Source: Blepharisma stoltei (taxonomy: Eukaryota; Ciliophora; Heterotrichea; Heterotrichida; Blepharismidae). Taken from it: a stretch of 64,000 bases of DNA. The notes beneath the pieces are model-generated. The model saw only the letters and a program-made list of their open reading frames with translations, was not told the DNA's origin and searched no databases. The position numbers and the translations under genes are program-made. The stretch lies in assembly GCA_914767885.1 (NCBI GenBank), contig CAJZBQ010000012.1:722501-786500 (forward strand), read 5' to 3'. Below, piece by piece: positions 1-9,580 of the stretch (position 1 is its first letter; the number at the start of each line of letters is the position of its first letter).

Positions 1-489
1 CCCACTGACGTCATATGTTTTGTACAGCGTTCCAGTAAATGATGATAATTATTATTTTCATAGTCTAACACTTGCATATGAAGCAAATATCGGAGACTAT
101 GATACTTCGGATTATGGGAAATATTATTGGCTATATTTATTCGCTTATACCATTATAATCCATTGATTATGCTTAAATTGATTATTAACCTTATGGGAAA
201 TACTTTTGATAAATTCCAAGAAGGCAAAGTAATAGCTGATAGCTTAGAACTAATAGAAATGCTAATTGAATGAGAAACTTTATTAATATGACGACGAAAT
301 TATGGCACCAAGCATTATATTCAAATTTGCATAGAAGAGAAATATTTAGGAGTAAAAAGAAGCCCAGCTCTAAAGAAAATTGGAGCCATGAAAAAACAAT
401 TGATTAATATACAGCAATATATTGACAAATGTAGTGATGAAGAAAACCAAAAATTGACTGAAATTTTTGATACATTAAAAATAAGTTAA
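1..489 (+). CDS. TRP/polycystin-like cation channel, C-terminal part (partial)
   Basis: The 3' end of a gene that enters from the left edge. Residues around 60-160 read as a pore-like segment (YE...GDYDTSDYGKYYW) followed by a hydrophobic stretch. From about 140 a second frame gives the segment NPLIMLKLIINLMGNTFDKF, typical of the last helix and post-S6 region of TRP/PKD-type channels, then an acidic and helical tail with two TGA-encoded Trp, ending at TAA 487-489. The two halves lie in different frames, so a short intron, a small IES or an error lies near 125-160; I see no clear GT...AG there. The family call rests on the pore and S6 motifs only. Confidence 0.5.
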
Positions 490-531
490 GACATTTAATA
501 TAATCAATTATTTTAAATTTTAATAAATTTG

Positions 532-1188
532 ATGAAAAGTAGATATCAAAAACAAGATGAACTTCACAAATACTCAGCACTGAGCGAAGTGATGCTGAGG
601 CTGAAAAAGAAAGGATATATAGATCAATTGCAAGAGGTGTTACTAACTATTTATTTAAATGAGCGAAAAGAAGATGGTATTTACTCTGATAAGCTCAAAG
701 AAGGTGTTCAAATGATAATTAATGGCTTAATAGAAGAAATCTGGAAAGATCACACTCCTGCTCCAACCAATTTTTCAACTCCATCAACTCCAGAGCCTGC
801 TAGAACAGTGCAGTTGAAAGTCCCCAGCAATTTATCAAGAAGAACTCCATCCTTAGGCTCTTCAAGTCAAACTCCTACACCTATCCCCCAAAAAAACTCT
901 GTATATACCCTTCTATTAAGAAACGAAAGTGAAATTGTAAGCTTTTCAGAATTCAATACCATCACTGGCCCATCTACTTTTGGAAAAGCCAAACGAGAAC
1001 TTAAACTAGAAGTCCGAAATAACTCCCCTGGCCCAGCTGCCTACAAATCAGATCCTTTAGTTGTCAAGCAAAAGCCTCCTCAAGTTGTAATGCCGAAATC
1101 AGGAAAACGTGTTGATTTTGTTACAAACACAGATATTCCTGCACCCAACCTTTATTATCCTTCTAAAAGGTTTATCTCAAAGAGGTAA
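532..1188 (+). CDS. PG-rich repeat (STPGR/SHIPPO-like) protein
   Basis: A 219-residue protein starting 42 bp after the preceding stop. The N-terminal 75 residues are charged and helical and resemble the short dimerisation segments of ciliary proteins. A Ser/Thr/Pro-rich linker follows. The C-terminal half holds repeats of the sperm-tail PG-rich type (NSPGPAAYKSD, IPAPNLYYPSKRF), a motif common in proteins bound to axonemal microtubules. A role at the ciliary or cortical microtubules is inferred from that motif. I chose the ATG at 532; the codon just upstream is TTG. Confidence 0.6.
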   Translation: MKSRYQKQDELHKYSALSEVMLRLKKKGYIDQLQEVLLTIYLNERKEDGIYSDKLKEGVQMIINGLIEEIWKDHTPAPTNFSTPSTPEPARTVQLKVPSNLSRRTPSLGSSSQTPTPIPQKNSVYTLLLRNESEIVSFSEFNTITGPSTFGKAKRELKLEVRNNSPGPAAYKSDPLVVKQKPPQVVMPKSGKRVDFVTNTDIPAPNLYYPSKRFISKR

Positions 1189-1285
1189 TCTTACGAAAAG
1201 CTTAAAACTGTTAATATCTGCCTTGAAAATGAAAATCAATTATTTTTCTAACTTATTAATGCCAAAATAAAGATTAACTATGTTT

Positions 1286-2183
1286 CTATTCTGATATCCT
1301 CATAGTATAACTTCCGTCTTGCTGTGTGTAAGTTTCTGACACAACTGTCCCGAATTCGATAATTCCTCTATCCTTTATAGACGACTCTAAACCTTCCCAA
1401 ATAGATTCAGAGATATATTTTGCAAGTTCTTCAGCTGAGCTGTTATTGATTGGCAATAAAGCGCACATTCTTTTACTTTCCCCCTTGGTTACTGGGTAAT
1501 CTATTAGAAAAATCCATATTTTTCAAAATTAAGATTCTTCGTAAGCGAGTAAAAAAAAATAATTTATATAATCTTATTTTGATAATTTATTATTATATTG
1601 AGAACTTCAGCTAATTCTTTTATAGTCATTGAGAATTTTGCATAATTAAGCTGGCCGATCGGTTTTAGAAAAATACTTACGAAATAAAATTTTAAACTCT
1701 TGCATTCTAAGTCGTTAATTTATAAATTAAATTAGATTTTCATTTGATATCTACAAGTCTAAAATTGTCAAAATCTAAGCATACAGTTTTATTAAAAAAT
1801 AAACTAATGAGTAAGTTTTTTTAGCTTGCCCCAAGGGTAGAGGAGTTAGGAAATTCATAAAAGGTGTTTCTAGGAGCCAGGATTCTGATATGATCTTCTA
1901 GGTCTACGACCTGCAGACTTGTAGATTTTGAAGCTACAAGGACCTTATTGTTTAAAGTTTGACACAATTGCTTTAATGCAGCTTTTATAACACTGAAATC
2001 TACAACAAACCCATCAGCACCAATTACTTTTGATTTTATCATTACTGCAATAGTATAGCCGTGCCCATGAAGATCTTCTTGCCATGACTGGCCAGCCAAA
2101 ATATGAGCTGCATTAAAGCTGCAAGTTTTATGGTAAACTTTCAGCTCAAATGATTGAGAAATTTTTCCTTCTTCAGTTGACAT
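1286..2183 (-). CDS. 6-pyruvoyltetrahydropterin synthase family, PTPS-III-like, split by an IES
   Basis: 174 residues after removing 1476-1848. The N-terminal exon holds the zinc site of the fold (CSFNAAH, then LHGHGY), the VVDF segment and the start of the C-terminal sheet. The C-terminal exon supplies LLPINNSSAEELAKYI and the strand ending VVSETY, typical of the family. The two join in frame as FYEFP-KRMCALLP once the insert and one TTA copy are removed. Before the paired His the motif is EDLHGH, so the usual Cys of PTPS/QueD is absent and the ExxHGH form is present; that form is known from PTPS-III enzymes, which feed folate synthesis in Plasmodium and some bacteria. The substrate is inferred from this motif. 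Confidence 0.8.
1476..1845. mobile_element. IES/MITE inside the PTPS gene
   Basis: 370 bp of AT-rich DNA between TTA (1473-1475) and TTA (1846-1848). The ends are CTTTCCCCCTTGG... and ...CCAAGGGTAGAGGAG, an imperfect inverted repeat of the C-tract type seen elsewhere in the window. Removal of the insert plus one TTA restores the reading frame of a conserved enzyme. Confidence 0.8.
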
Positions 2184-3315
2184 TTATTATAAACGAGCTC
2201 ATTAAGATTTATTGTATTAACCACATATTATCAAGTGAAATAAATACACAACGAATTTTAAATTTTGCCATGAATAAATTAGCTTATTCTTCCTTCAAGT
2301 TTTTTGGTAGCAAAAAGTTTTTGTGAATTAAAGACTGCTAGCTTTTATATAAAAAGCTTTAGCCTATTTAATATCAGCAGCATGCTATTTTAACAATTGG
2401 AAATTTCATATTATTTTTAGGAAAAAAATAACCCTTTTTAATTGAAGCAAGATTTTTATTCCAATTAATAATAGAGGAGTTAGCATGATAGCTAATATTT
2501 CGGTTTATATATATGGGTAACTATTTAAAAACAAGTAAAGGTAATCAAAACTTATTATATGATTTATTAGCAATTTTGAACAATGAGTCAATTCTAGCAT
2601 TGGCAGTAAGTAAAGTAGGGTATAAGAATTAAAATTATTTAATAAAAATTTAAATAAATGAAAATCATTATTAAAAGACAAAAAACATATTTTTCCTGAA
2701 TTTTTAATAACTATTATTGACCCTATTTTAACTTTTAAAATAAAATTGTACTTGAAAAGTACAAACGAGAATAAAAAATCTGCTTCTATGATTTTAAGAT
2801 GCCTAATCAGACTTATAGGTTTTAGACAAGTGCTTTGAACAATAATTTTTCTAGTTTGTTATGCTACTTGGTCATATCGATCTATTAAGGTGCATGAGCT
2901 ATGGCATAACATGCCATAATCACAAAATTAACTTAAAAAGAATAAATTATATAAAATTACTTACATGTTTTTGACATTTTTTTTTTGTCTTTTCTTGCAA
3001 TCTCGCTCTTCGCTTTTGGATTTTCTTTACTTACTCTCCTCGATTTAATAGCGAACTCTCCTTTGCCATTATTGATGGGTATAACTTAAACAATTGTAGC
3101 TTTTTATTATTTTAAAAAATTTATTAATTTTGTTTTTAGATATAAGAATTTTATAGGTTTTAAACTGACTGATATCAAAAATATTTTATTCATCAGCATT
3201 AAATCATTACAATTATAAAATTAACTAATTTATTCCAAAAGAACATAAAAAATTAAAAAAATTAGCGTAAATGTTGTTTTTTATTAAAAGGTTCTAAAAA
3301 TTTTTATTATAAAAA
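2184..3315. other. Mostly noncoding gap with two possible gene relics
   Basis: AT-rich DNA without a recognisable gene. On + at about 2636-2922, with TGA as Trp, there is an open stretch of about 95 codons with a hydrophobic centre (SLLKDKKHIFPEFLITIIDP); just upstream at about 2512-2625 another frame reads GNYLKTSKGNQNLLYDLLAIL. On - at about 2950-3090 there is a short Lys/Arg-rich open stretch with no start codon. These may be exons of a small gene or remnants; none has a family I recognise. Confidence 0.3.
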
Positions 3316-3639
3316 CTATAGGTCTGACTGTTTATTAAATAGAGGTAGAGTGAGTGTTATCCCTTCATCTGTATTTATAGGTGTTTTAGACCTTTTGAGT
3401 TTTTTTGGCTGAACTTTGACAGAAATTAACTTTTGGTATGGAGAAGCACTTCCTGATCTTATATTATCCAGCTTCGAATGAGAGTTCGGCGTTGAAAATT
3501 CATTGGCTGAATCTTCATATGCCTCTGTAAAAGAAAAATAACTTTTTGGTTTTGCTATGGCTCTTGATTCAAAATTTTCAAGTTTAGCTAGCAAAAAATC
3601 GTCAGTTGCATTTATGAATCATCGAGACAGCTTACTCAT
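3316..3639 (-). CDS. Small hypothetical protein
   Basis: 107 residues, extended to the ATG at 3637-3639 by reading the TGA in the segment KLSRWFINATDD as Trp. Serine-rich and basic, with KVQPKKLKRSKTPINTDEG near the C-terminus; no transmembrane segment or known domain. It lies 79 bp downstream of the AGC kinase gene on the same strand. Function unknown. Confidence 0.5.
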
Positions 3640-3717
3640 GAATATAAAAATTTAATGCTTATTTTTATAAAATATAGATATATCATAAGACTAATAGAAT
3701 ATTACTTCTGAAATATT

Positions 3718-5386
3718 TTATAAATTTTCCTTATTTTTGCTTTTCTTTATTATTCCACTTGAATTTGTAGATAAACAAGACAAATCTTGAACATTACTCT
3801 TCGGCTGATTTTCTTTAGAATGGTCAAACCCTCTAAATGGATCAACATCAATACCAGTATGCCGTTTTTTAAGTATACTTTTAGCAGCATCTGGATTTAA
3901 ATTTATATAAGAAAGGTCAAAATTTGATGAATTTAAGCTAGGCACCAAAGGTGGTGAAATTTTTTTTTGCAGTAAACTAGCCCATTCAATATCATTGCAT
4001 CAAGGATGGGATTTTACTTCTTCAGTCCCTCTTTTGCATCCTAATCTCCTTTCGGAATTTTTATCTAGCAATTTAAGAAGCAAATCTTTTGCCTTATGAC
4101 TTATATAATTTGGAATATGAGGATTTTCATTTTGAATATTCCAATGCATTTTCTGTTTGTCAGGATCATAAAATGGTGGGAGTCCAGTAAGCATTTCATA
4201 TAAAAATGACCCTAAGCTGTAAAAATCTACACCGTGGCTATGCCCTGTTTTGTTAAGCATCTCAGGACACATATATTCTGGGGATCCACAATAGCTATAT
4301 GTTCTTTCTCTTAGAGAAACATTTTCTTTAGAAATTCCAAAATCAGTGATTTTGATGTGTCCGTCAATATCTAACAAGATATTTTCTGGCTTTAAGTCTC
4401 TATATACAATATTTCTCCCGTGCAAATATTCCAGTCCCAGCAGGATTTCTGCAAAGTAAAACTTTGCTTGCTTTTCATTAAATCTCCCAAGCTTATGCAG
4501 ATGATAAAATAGCTCTCCTCCAGGACAGAAATCAAGAACTAAACTTCCCATAGCAATAAGAAAATTCTTGCTTTTTGTGAGGGGTTTTTGCATCAAATTT
4601 CAAATAGTAAATTGTGAATGAATAGATCGAAATTTTCTTATTATTATTGGGGTAAAGTTCCCAAAATTTGGCATTTTTTTTCACCCGAAATCTCTCCATT
4701 AATAAGCAGATTTAGATTTATTCATATAAAAATTTACTATTTGAAATTTTGCTGAAAATCCCGACTAATAAAAAAGGATTTGCTTATTACTGGAGGAGTA
4801 AGTTAAGTTCAGTTGGAGTTTGGAACGCCCAATGGAGTTCAATAATAAAGGGATGAGATGAATTTATCATAATATTCCTTTCCGCCAGCACCTGCCTAAC
4901 TTTATCTTCATTTATCACAAATTCTTTGCTCATAGTCTTAATTGCATATAGCTTCCCAGTATCTTTTTTTCTTACTTCAGTTACTTTGGAAAAGCCTCCT
5001 TTGCCTATTAATTTGATATGATTGAAGTGAGATCAATCGATTTCGCCTTTAACTTCTTCTTTAAATACAGCAAAAAGCTCTTCTTCGTCACTTATAGGGT
5101 ATAATGGACGGTCATATGAGCCTAGCCAGGCATCAATAATTTCCAGGTTGTTTTTTGTACGAAGAGCGACAATTTGAGCTTCGCTGTTGTATTTTCGAAT
5201 AACTTCAGAAAACAGTCATCCGCATGTTAAGGAATCTTCTATGATGGGAATTGCTATTAAATCTGAATTTATTTTTATTCGGAAAATCTTGCAGAATTTT
5301 TTCCTTAATATTGGTGCCGATAGATGATGCCTTAATGAATGGGTTTGTTTGGTTCCTTGCTGAAGATTTGAGGGTAATTGGCCCAT
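3718..5386 (-). CDS. AGC-family protein kinase, split by an IES
   Basis: 469 residues after removing 4543-4801. The start ATG at 5384-5386 gives MGQLPS, a possible N-myristoylation site; the other ATG at 5435 is in a frame that does not join the kinase. A PX-like N-terminal region is possible but not certain. The kinase domain shows IGKGGFSKV, the AIK lysine, YRDLKPEN, DFG, and SPEYMCPEM. After HP a TGA reads as Trp (HPWCNDIEWASLLQKKISPP), giving the AGC C-tail with PF...FRGFDHS at the hydrophobic-motif position. The halves join as ELN-LVLDFCPGG. Active-site residues are intact, so a working Ser/Thr kinase is expected. Confidence 0.88.
4543..4798. mobile_element. IES inside the AGC kinase gene
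   Basis: 256 bp between TAA (4540-4542) and TAA (4799-4801). Terminal sequences ACTTCCCATAGCAATAAG and (reverse) CTCCTCCAGTAATAAG form an imperfect inverted repeat; an inner inverted repeat, CAAATTTCAAATAGTAAATT, lies at about 4594 and 4735. Removal plus one TAA copy restores the kinase frame exactly. Confidence 0.85.
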
Positions 5387-5874
5387 TTTCTATGATTTTA
5401 TTAAAGCGATTATTTAGATATTCACCAACGGACATTAAGCCTATTAAATAGGAGCTGATTGGTAAGTATGGGTACTGAATTGCGGATAATATTCTTTATT
5501 CAATAAGAAATTATTTTTATTTTTATTTTTATTTATTGTTTTGACTAGTTTCTTACATAAAAAAAGTTATGATTATTATATGAAGATTAAAACTTATTAG
5601 TATAGAATTCTTATAAAATCGATTCTTCTATGATAATTCCATTATGCAAGTCTTTTTATTCAAATTCTAATGCTAACTTTTGCTTTACTATAAACTTATT
5701 TTAGAGCTTATTTCTTCACCAAAGTATCATTTGATTCTTGGCAAGAAAATTTCTTTTACTAATTTACTAGGCTCTTGCTAAAATATCTAATTAGCAAGTA
5801 TTATGCATACAAATCATGAAAGTTTATAATAAGAAGGATAAAAAATTAACACAAATTTTCTAAATACTCTAAGT
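5387..5874. other. Intergenic, AT-rich
   Basis: No gene, repeat or hairpin recognised apart from low-complexity AT runs near 5510-5540. It separates the kinase start from the convergent end of the small gene at 5875. Confidence 0.6.
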
Positions 5875-6075
5875 TTAGAGTTTTAAGTAAGGGTAATAGT
5901 TGAGATTCCAATCAACGTCAGCAGTCCTGATCACTTCTTTAGGATCTTCTCCATCTTTCACTCTCTGCTCAAGCTCGTTATATTTCTCTTCAGTTATATT
6001 GAGTGCCTTGAAGAACTTCTGCTTAGCCTCTTCTCTTCTCTTTTGAGCATCTATCACTCCATGCTTTCTAACCAT
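5875..6075 (-). CDS. Small charged helical protein
   Basis: 66 residues from the ATG at 6073-6075. The segment DAQKRREEAKQKFFKALNIT and the following ELEQRVKDGEDP suggest a helical, charged protein; the C-terminus is Tyr-rich (NLNYYPYLKL). It lies about 55 bp downstream of the next gene on the same strand. It could instead be the last exon of that gene if a junction is missed. No family recognised. Confidence 0.45.
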   Translation of the reverse strand: MVRKHGVIDAQKRREEAKQKFFKALNITEEKYNELEQRVKDGEDPKEVIRTADVDWNLNYYPYLKL

Positions 6076-6129
6076 AACTTCAAGCACTAAAAATTTGCCT
6101 AAGCTTTTAAAAAAAATATGAAAATTTTT

Positions 6130-6894
6130 TTATCTCAAAAACCATGCACAGAGAATTAATTTAAAATACAAAATCCTGACTCCCCCCCCCCCTCCGTGAG
6201 CGAACAAAACCATTAGAAAAATCGCCATTTTTTGACCAAAAACCCACCCTCCGTGAGTGAACAAAATTTTTTTAATAGAAAAAATTTTAATGGAAAAAAA
6301 TTTTGATATATAAGTGATAATTAGTATAATGAAATCTAGAGCTAATTCTGTTTAATTTTAAACAAATTGCGTTTTAAAACATAAATTTTGCAAATTAAAT
6401 TAATATTTGCTTCCCAATTTTTGCAAATTAGGATTTTTTTTAAATTTCGAAAAAAAATTTTTTTATAAATTTTTATATATAAATTTTTTTTAAAAAAAAA
6501 ATTAACCCCCCTCCGTGAGCGAACAAAATTTTTTTGTTCGCTCACGGAGGGGGGGGGGGGGAGTGAGGAAAAATAGGAAAGCCGCTTCAAGACGGTTCCA
6601 CATCTTATAGTTATGGTATGAACGTAGACGATGCTTGATAGTGCCTAAGCAGTAAGTATCGATATGGAAAATAAACCAAAAGATAAGAGCTATGCCTCCA
6701 AGTAAATTCGCGATGTTGTATGGAGCTTTATATTTGAGGGTGAGGTCTTCATCAGCTGTCAATGAAGAGGTAGCGTTCATTTGGACAATTTGGTGATATT
6801 GAGTGCTCCTTTGGAGGTTGATATAGGTCTGGGTCTGGTATTGCCTGAGGAAGGATGGCGCATAGCGATTGAGATACCTATAATACGATGACAT
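6130..6894 (-). CDS. Small one-TM protein, possibly mitochondrial, split by a MITE
   Basis: 125 residues after removing 6180-6566. The N-terminus is rich in Tyr, Arg and Ser without acidic residues (MSSYYRYLNRYAPSFLRQY), as in mitochondrial presequences. One hydrophobic segment (IANLLGGIALIFWFIF) follows, then a basic tail. The MITE lies in the codons after FLFFL; excision gives FLFFLRILYF and a stop at 6130-6132. Whether the true C-terminus is this or continues into the gene at 5875 is unclear. Function unknown. Confidence 0.5.
6180..6563. mobile_element. C-tract MITE, family A
   Basis: 384 bp, flanked by TGA (6177-6179 and 6564-6566). The terminal word is CCGTGAGCGAACAAAA preceded by a long C run. 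It occurs twice in direct order at the left end and as an inverted pair (hairpin) at the right end, with an AT-rich core. Internal open frames are chance runs. Confidence 0.85.
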
Positions 6895-7316
6895 TTATAT
6901 AAATGGCAGAAATTCAATTAAATCCTGAAAATTATGATTTAACTTAATTATTTTGAAAGAAGGGAATATATTAAGGATGTCTCTCTTAACTTATAATTTT
7001 TTCTAATATGTTTGGGTTTTGAATGAATGATAAAACCTCATGAAATTTCTGTGAGAAACATATGAATAGCGTGAAGAAAGCTTTGAAATATGCTTAGGGA
7101 TTGGGTTTTAATTATTGTCAACAGAAATACACGTTTAAGGTATAAATGAGCTGACAATTCGGCTTGACCAGAATTATGAGAAAACTAGAGTCGCTCATTT
7201 TAGATTTTATTATCGAATTTTCTTGAAATTTTTTAAACAATATTGATTTCAATATGGCTAATTGTTGTAAAACAGAGCTAAAATTAATTGCAATAGGTAG
7301 CTGAGTTTTCTCTCAC
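6895..7316. other. Intergenic, AT-rich
   Basis: No gene recognised. The last 14 bp (GAGTTTTCTCTCAC, 7303-7316) are the left copy of the duplication flanking the retroposon at 7317. Confidence 0.55.
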
Positions 7317-8087
7317 GATAATTAAATATGGAGTCTCGTCCTGGATATCGTCTCCAGGCCATGCAGCCTCGATCATATTTAATTATATATCCGGAAAGAT
7401 TTCCAGCTCAGAAATGGGCAGCTATGCTAGGTATAGGCATATCCCGTGAATAGCCCTATCAAGGCTAGGGATAGAGGCCAAAACTTCCCAATTGGTTCAG
7501 CCAAAATGGATTGGTCGAACCAAGTGGGAAGTTTTGGCCTCTATCCCTAGCCCATATAGGGCTATCTAAGGAAGGGATATGCCTATAAGCAATTGCAGTT
7601 GTGTGTGGAGTTTAGACTTAGCCTGCTTTCAGGATTGGATTTTACCTCAAACGAAAGGGAAGGATCAGAGTTGGAAAGGGGGAGCCCGGTCTACAGTCAA
7701 TAACTAGACAAATCAGGCAAATCCCTAGCGTTTAAACCGAGATTTACGTTTCGGGCTTCTAGCTTTTCCCTTTGCCGAAAGCCAACCAAAATTCAAATTT
7801 TTTTGGGATTTTTATATAGGCAGCCTTCGTCCAACTCAAGAAGCAGCCGCAGAAGTCCATAGACCGCCTATTCAATGCTGGAGCCGAAAATAGGCGCAGA
7901 AAAAACTGAACACTTTGGATATCCCATGGGTCGAAGGAGGAGCAAGATGGTGTCAATCCTTTTCTTGCTGTGGGATTCATCTCAGCCGACCCAACTTGTC
8001 CGAAGGCATCTCAAGCGGATGAACCCTTGAGGGGTTCTTTGAGAACTGTGCTACCGATAGGCGGAAGTCACCTGCAATTAAGATTAA
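7317..8087 (-). mobile_element. SINE-like retroposon (771 bp)
   Basis: GC-richer noncoding DNA flanked by the 14-bp direct repeat GAGTTTTCTCTCAC (7303-7316, 8088-8101). Read on the minus strand it runs from a TTAATCTTAATT-type end to a CCATATTTAATT end, the two ends shared by other copies in this window. A large hairpin occupies 7432-7590. No long protein-like frame. It lies between genes. Confidence 0.75.
7432..7590. repeat. Foldback hairpin inside the retroposon
   Basis: Arms of about 60 nt (ATAGGCATATCCC... and ...GGGATATGCCTAT, with GAGGCCAAAACTTCCCA and its complement) around a centre with GGTTCAGCC...GGTCGAACC. The centre resembles that of the hairpin at 13099-13258. Confidence 0.8.
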
Positions 8088-8237
8088 GAGTTTTCTCTCA
8101 CACCATAGACGCAAAATTAATTTGAGGAAATCAGCTTTGCATGCATATATGAAAATTGAATTCTTTTAAAGCAATCGGCTGTTCATTATATTTGATAAAT
8201 TATTTAATATTTCAATTTATTATTGTGTTAATAATGA

Positions 8238-9434
8238 CTATTTCCAAATAGGTTTTGGTCTCTTCGGCAGACTTCCAGAGTTTGACTGTCTCAAATCTAT
8301 TTTATTCCCATTCCTCACAATAGGCGATGGAGGTCTCAGCTGTGATGTTACTGGCCTTCTGCCTTTAGCTTGCATTTTCGCTTCCAAATTTTCATTAACT
8401 CCTTCATTTTTAAGCTGCAGCTTAATATTTCCTACACCTTCAAACACTAAATTTGCTTGTTTTTTAATTGGTTTATTCTCAACTTCTTCTTTTGCTCTTG
8501 CACTTTGAGCTCTTCCTTTAGAATTGCTAGGAGAGTTATCTCTTTTTACAGCACAAGCAGATCTCCTCATTTTCGTGTTGCTCACATCTTCCAGCATGCT
8601 CCCTAAATCATCTAGATTTTTTATTTTCAAAGGAGCTGTTTCTGGTTTTTTGGCTCTTTTAATCCCTTGCACAAGTGCTCTGCATTCATTTTGGCTTCCT
8701 TTAATGCATGATTTCAGTATAGCGTATCCATTTTCAATTGGATTTTTACTAGAAGGATGTGCAATATCTTCCAGCATGCTTTTATTGTTGGTGTTACAGT
8801 CACTCCAATTTATCAAAAATTGTTTTTCTTCAGTCTTTTGAGTTTTATAATCAATAAATGGCCCTACTTGTGCATTTATATAGGTGTTTCTTAACAATAA
8901 TTCTTCAGAGTCAATATATGCATCTTCTCCTAACTCATTTCAGGTCGAGGATTTCGGGCCAAATCCTTGTCGAGTTAATCTATGTTCTAAAGCTACTAAT
9001 TGATTCACAAAATTTTGCCTCAATTCTAAGTTCGGTCTTCGTGAGTTTAAGAACTCAAGCGTCTTTACCAGGGTCCAACGGTATTTTTTCATAATGTAAC
9101 CAGCCACTACACAGATACATCTAGATTTCCCGAGCACAGAATGAATGAGCACGCTTTCACAAGCATCAACAGCTTCTTCAATAAAATCATAGCACTCGTC
9201 AAAACTGGTCGAATTTGCGTCAAAAATTATCTGTGAATCCAAATCTTGTCATGGAAATGACAAATATGAGATTCCAATGGGTTCCCAATGATTAGGGAGT
9301 TGAGTTGCAGCACAATTTATGATATGAGTAACTTTACTAGAAACTACAAACTCTAAATCTTGGGATGAATATTCATCACCAATGAAAAGGCCGTCCTTTA
9401 TCTTAATTGCTCCAATAAGGTCATCTTCTAACAT
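8238..9434 (-). CDS. Dual-specificity phosphatase-like pseudophosphatase
   Basis: 398 residues, continuous when two TGA codons are read as Trp (LSFPWQDLD and SSTWNELGE). Residues 1-165 match the atypical DUSP fold: FIGDEYSSQD, THIINCAA, the general-acid region around PWQDLD, and the P-loop. The P-loop reads HSVLGKSR where active enzymes have HCxxGxxR, so the catalytic Cys is Ser and the enzyme should be inactive or act as a phospho-binding protein, as in the STYX group. The remaining 230 residues are charged, Ser/Pro-rich and unlike known domains. Upstream neighbour on the same strand ends 146 bp away. Confidence 0.8.
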
Positions 9435-9580
9435 CTTTAAATTAAACGTTGAAGATTAATAAAATGATATGGATTTATATGCAATTTTATGGCGGTTTAA
9501 TATTAATTTTGATTTTATTAGTATGCTATAGAAAAATGGCCAAGAAAAATAAATTATAAATCAATTGAGATTAAGATATG

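Noticed and set aside
4543-4798. Reading the kinase insert as an ordinary intron
   Set aside because: Its ends are TAA-flanked C-tract inverted repeats and lack GT...AG; introns here are about 15 nt.
5387-5435. Start of the AGC kinase at 5435 (MSVGEYLNNRF)
   Set aside because: That frame is one base off the kinase frame and no GT...AG intron was found that would connect them; the ATG at 5386 is in frame.
6342-6590. Open frames in MITEs (also at 30584 upstream of EngB, 39000-39155, 58653-58904)
   Set aside because: They consist of the terminal word and AT-rich core of the elements; no protein family fits.
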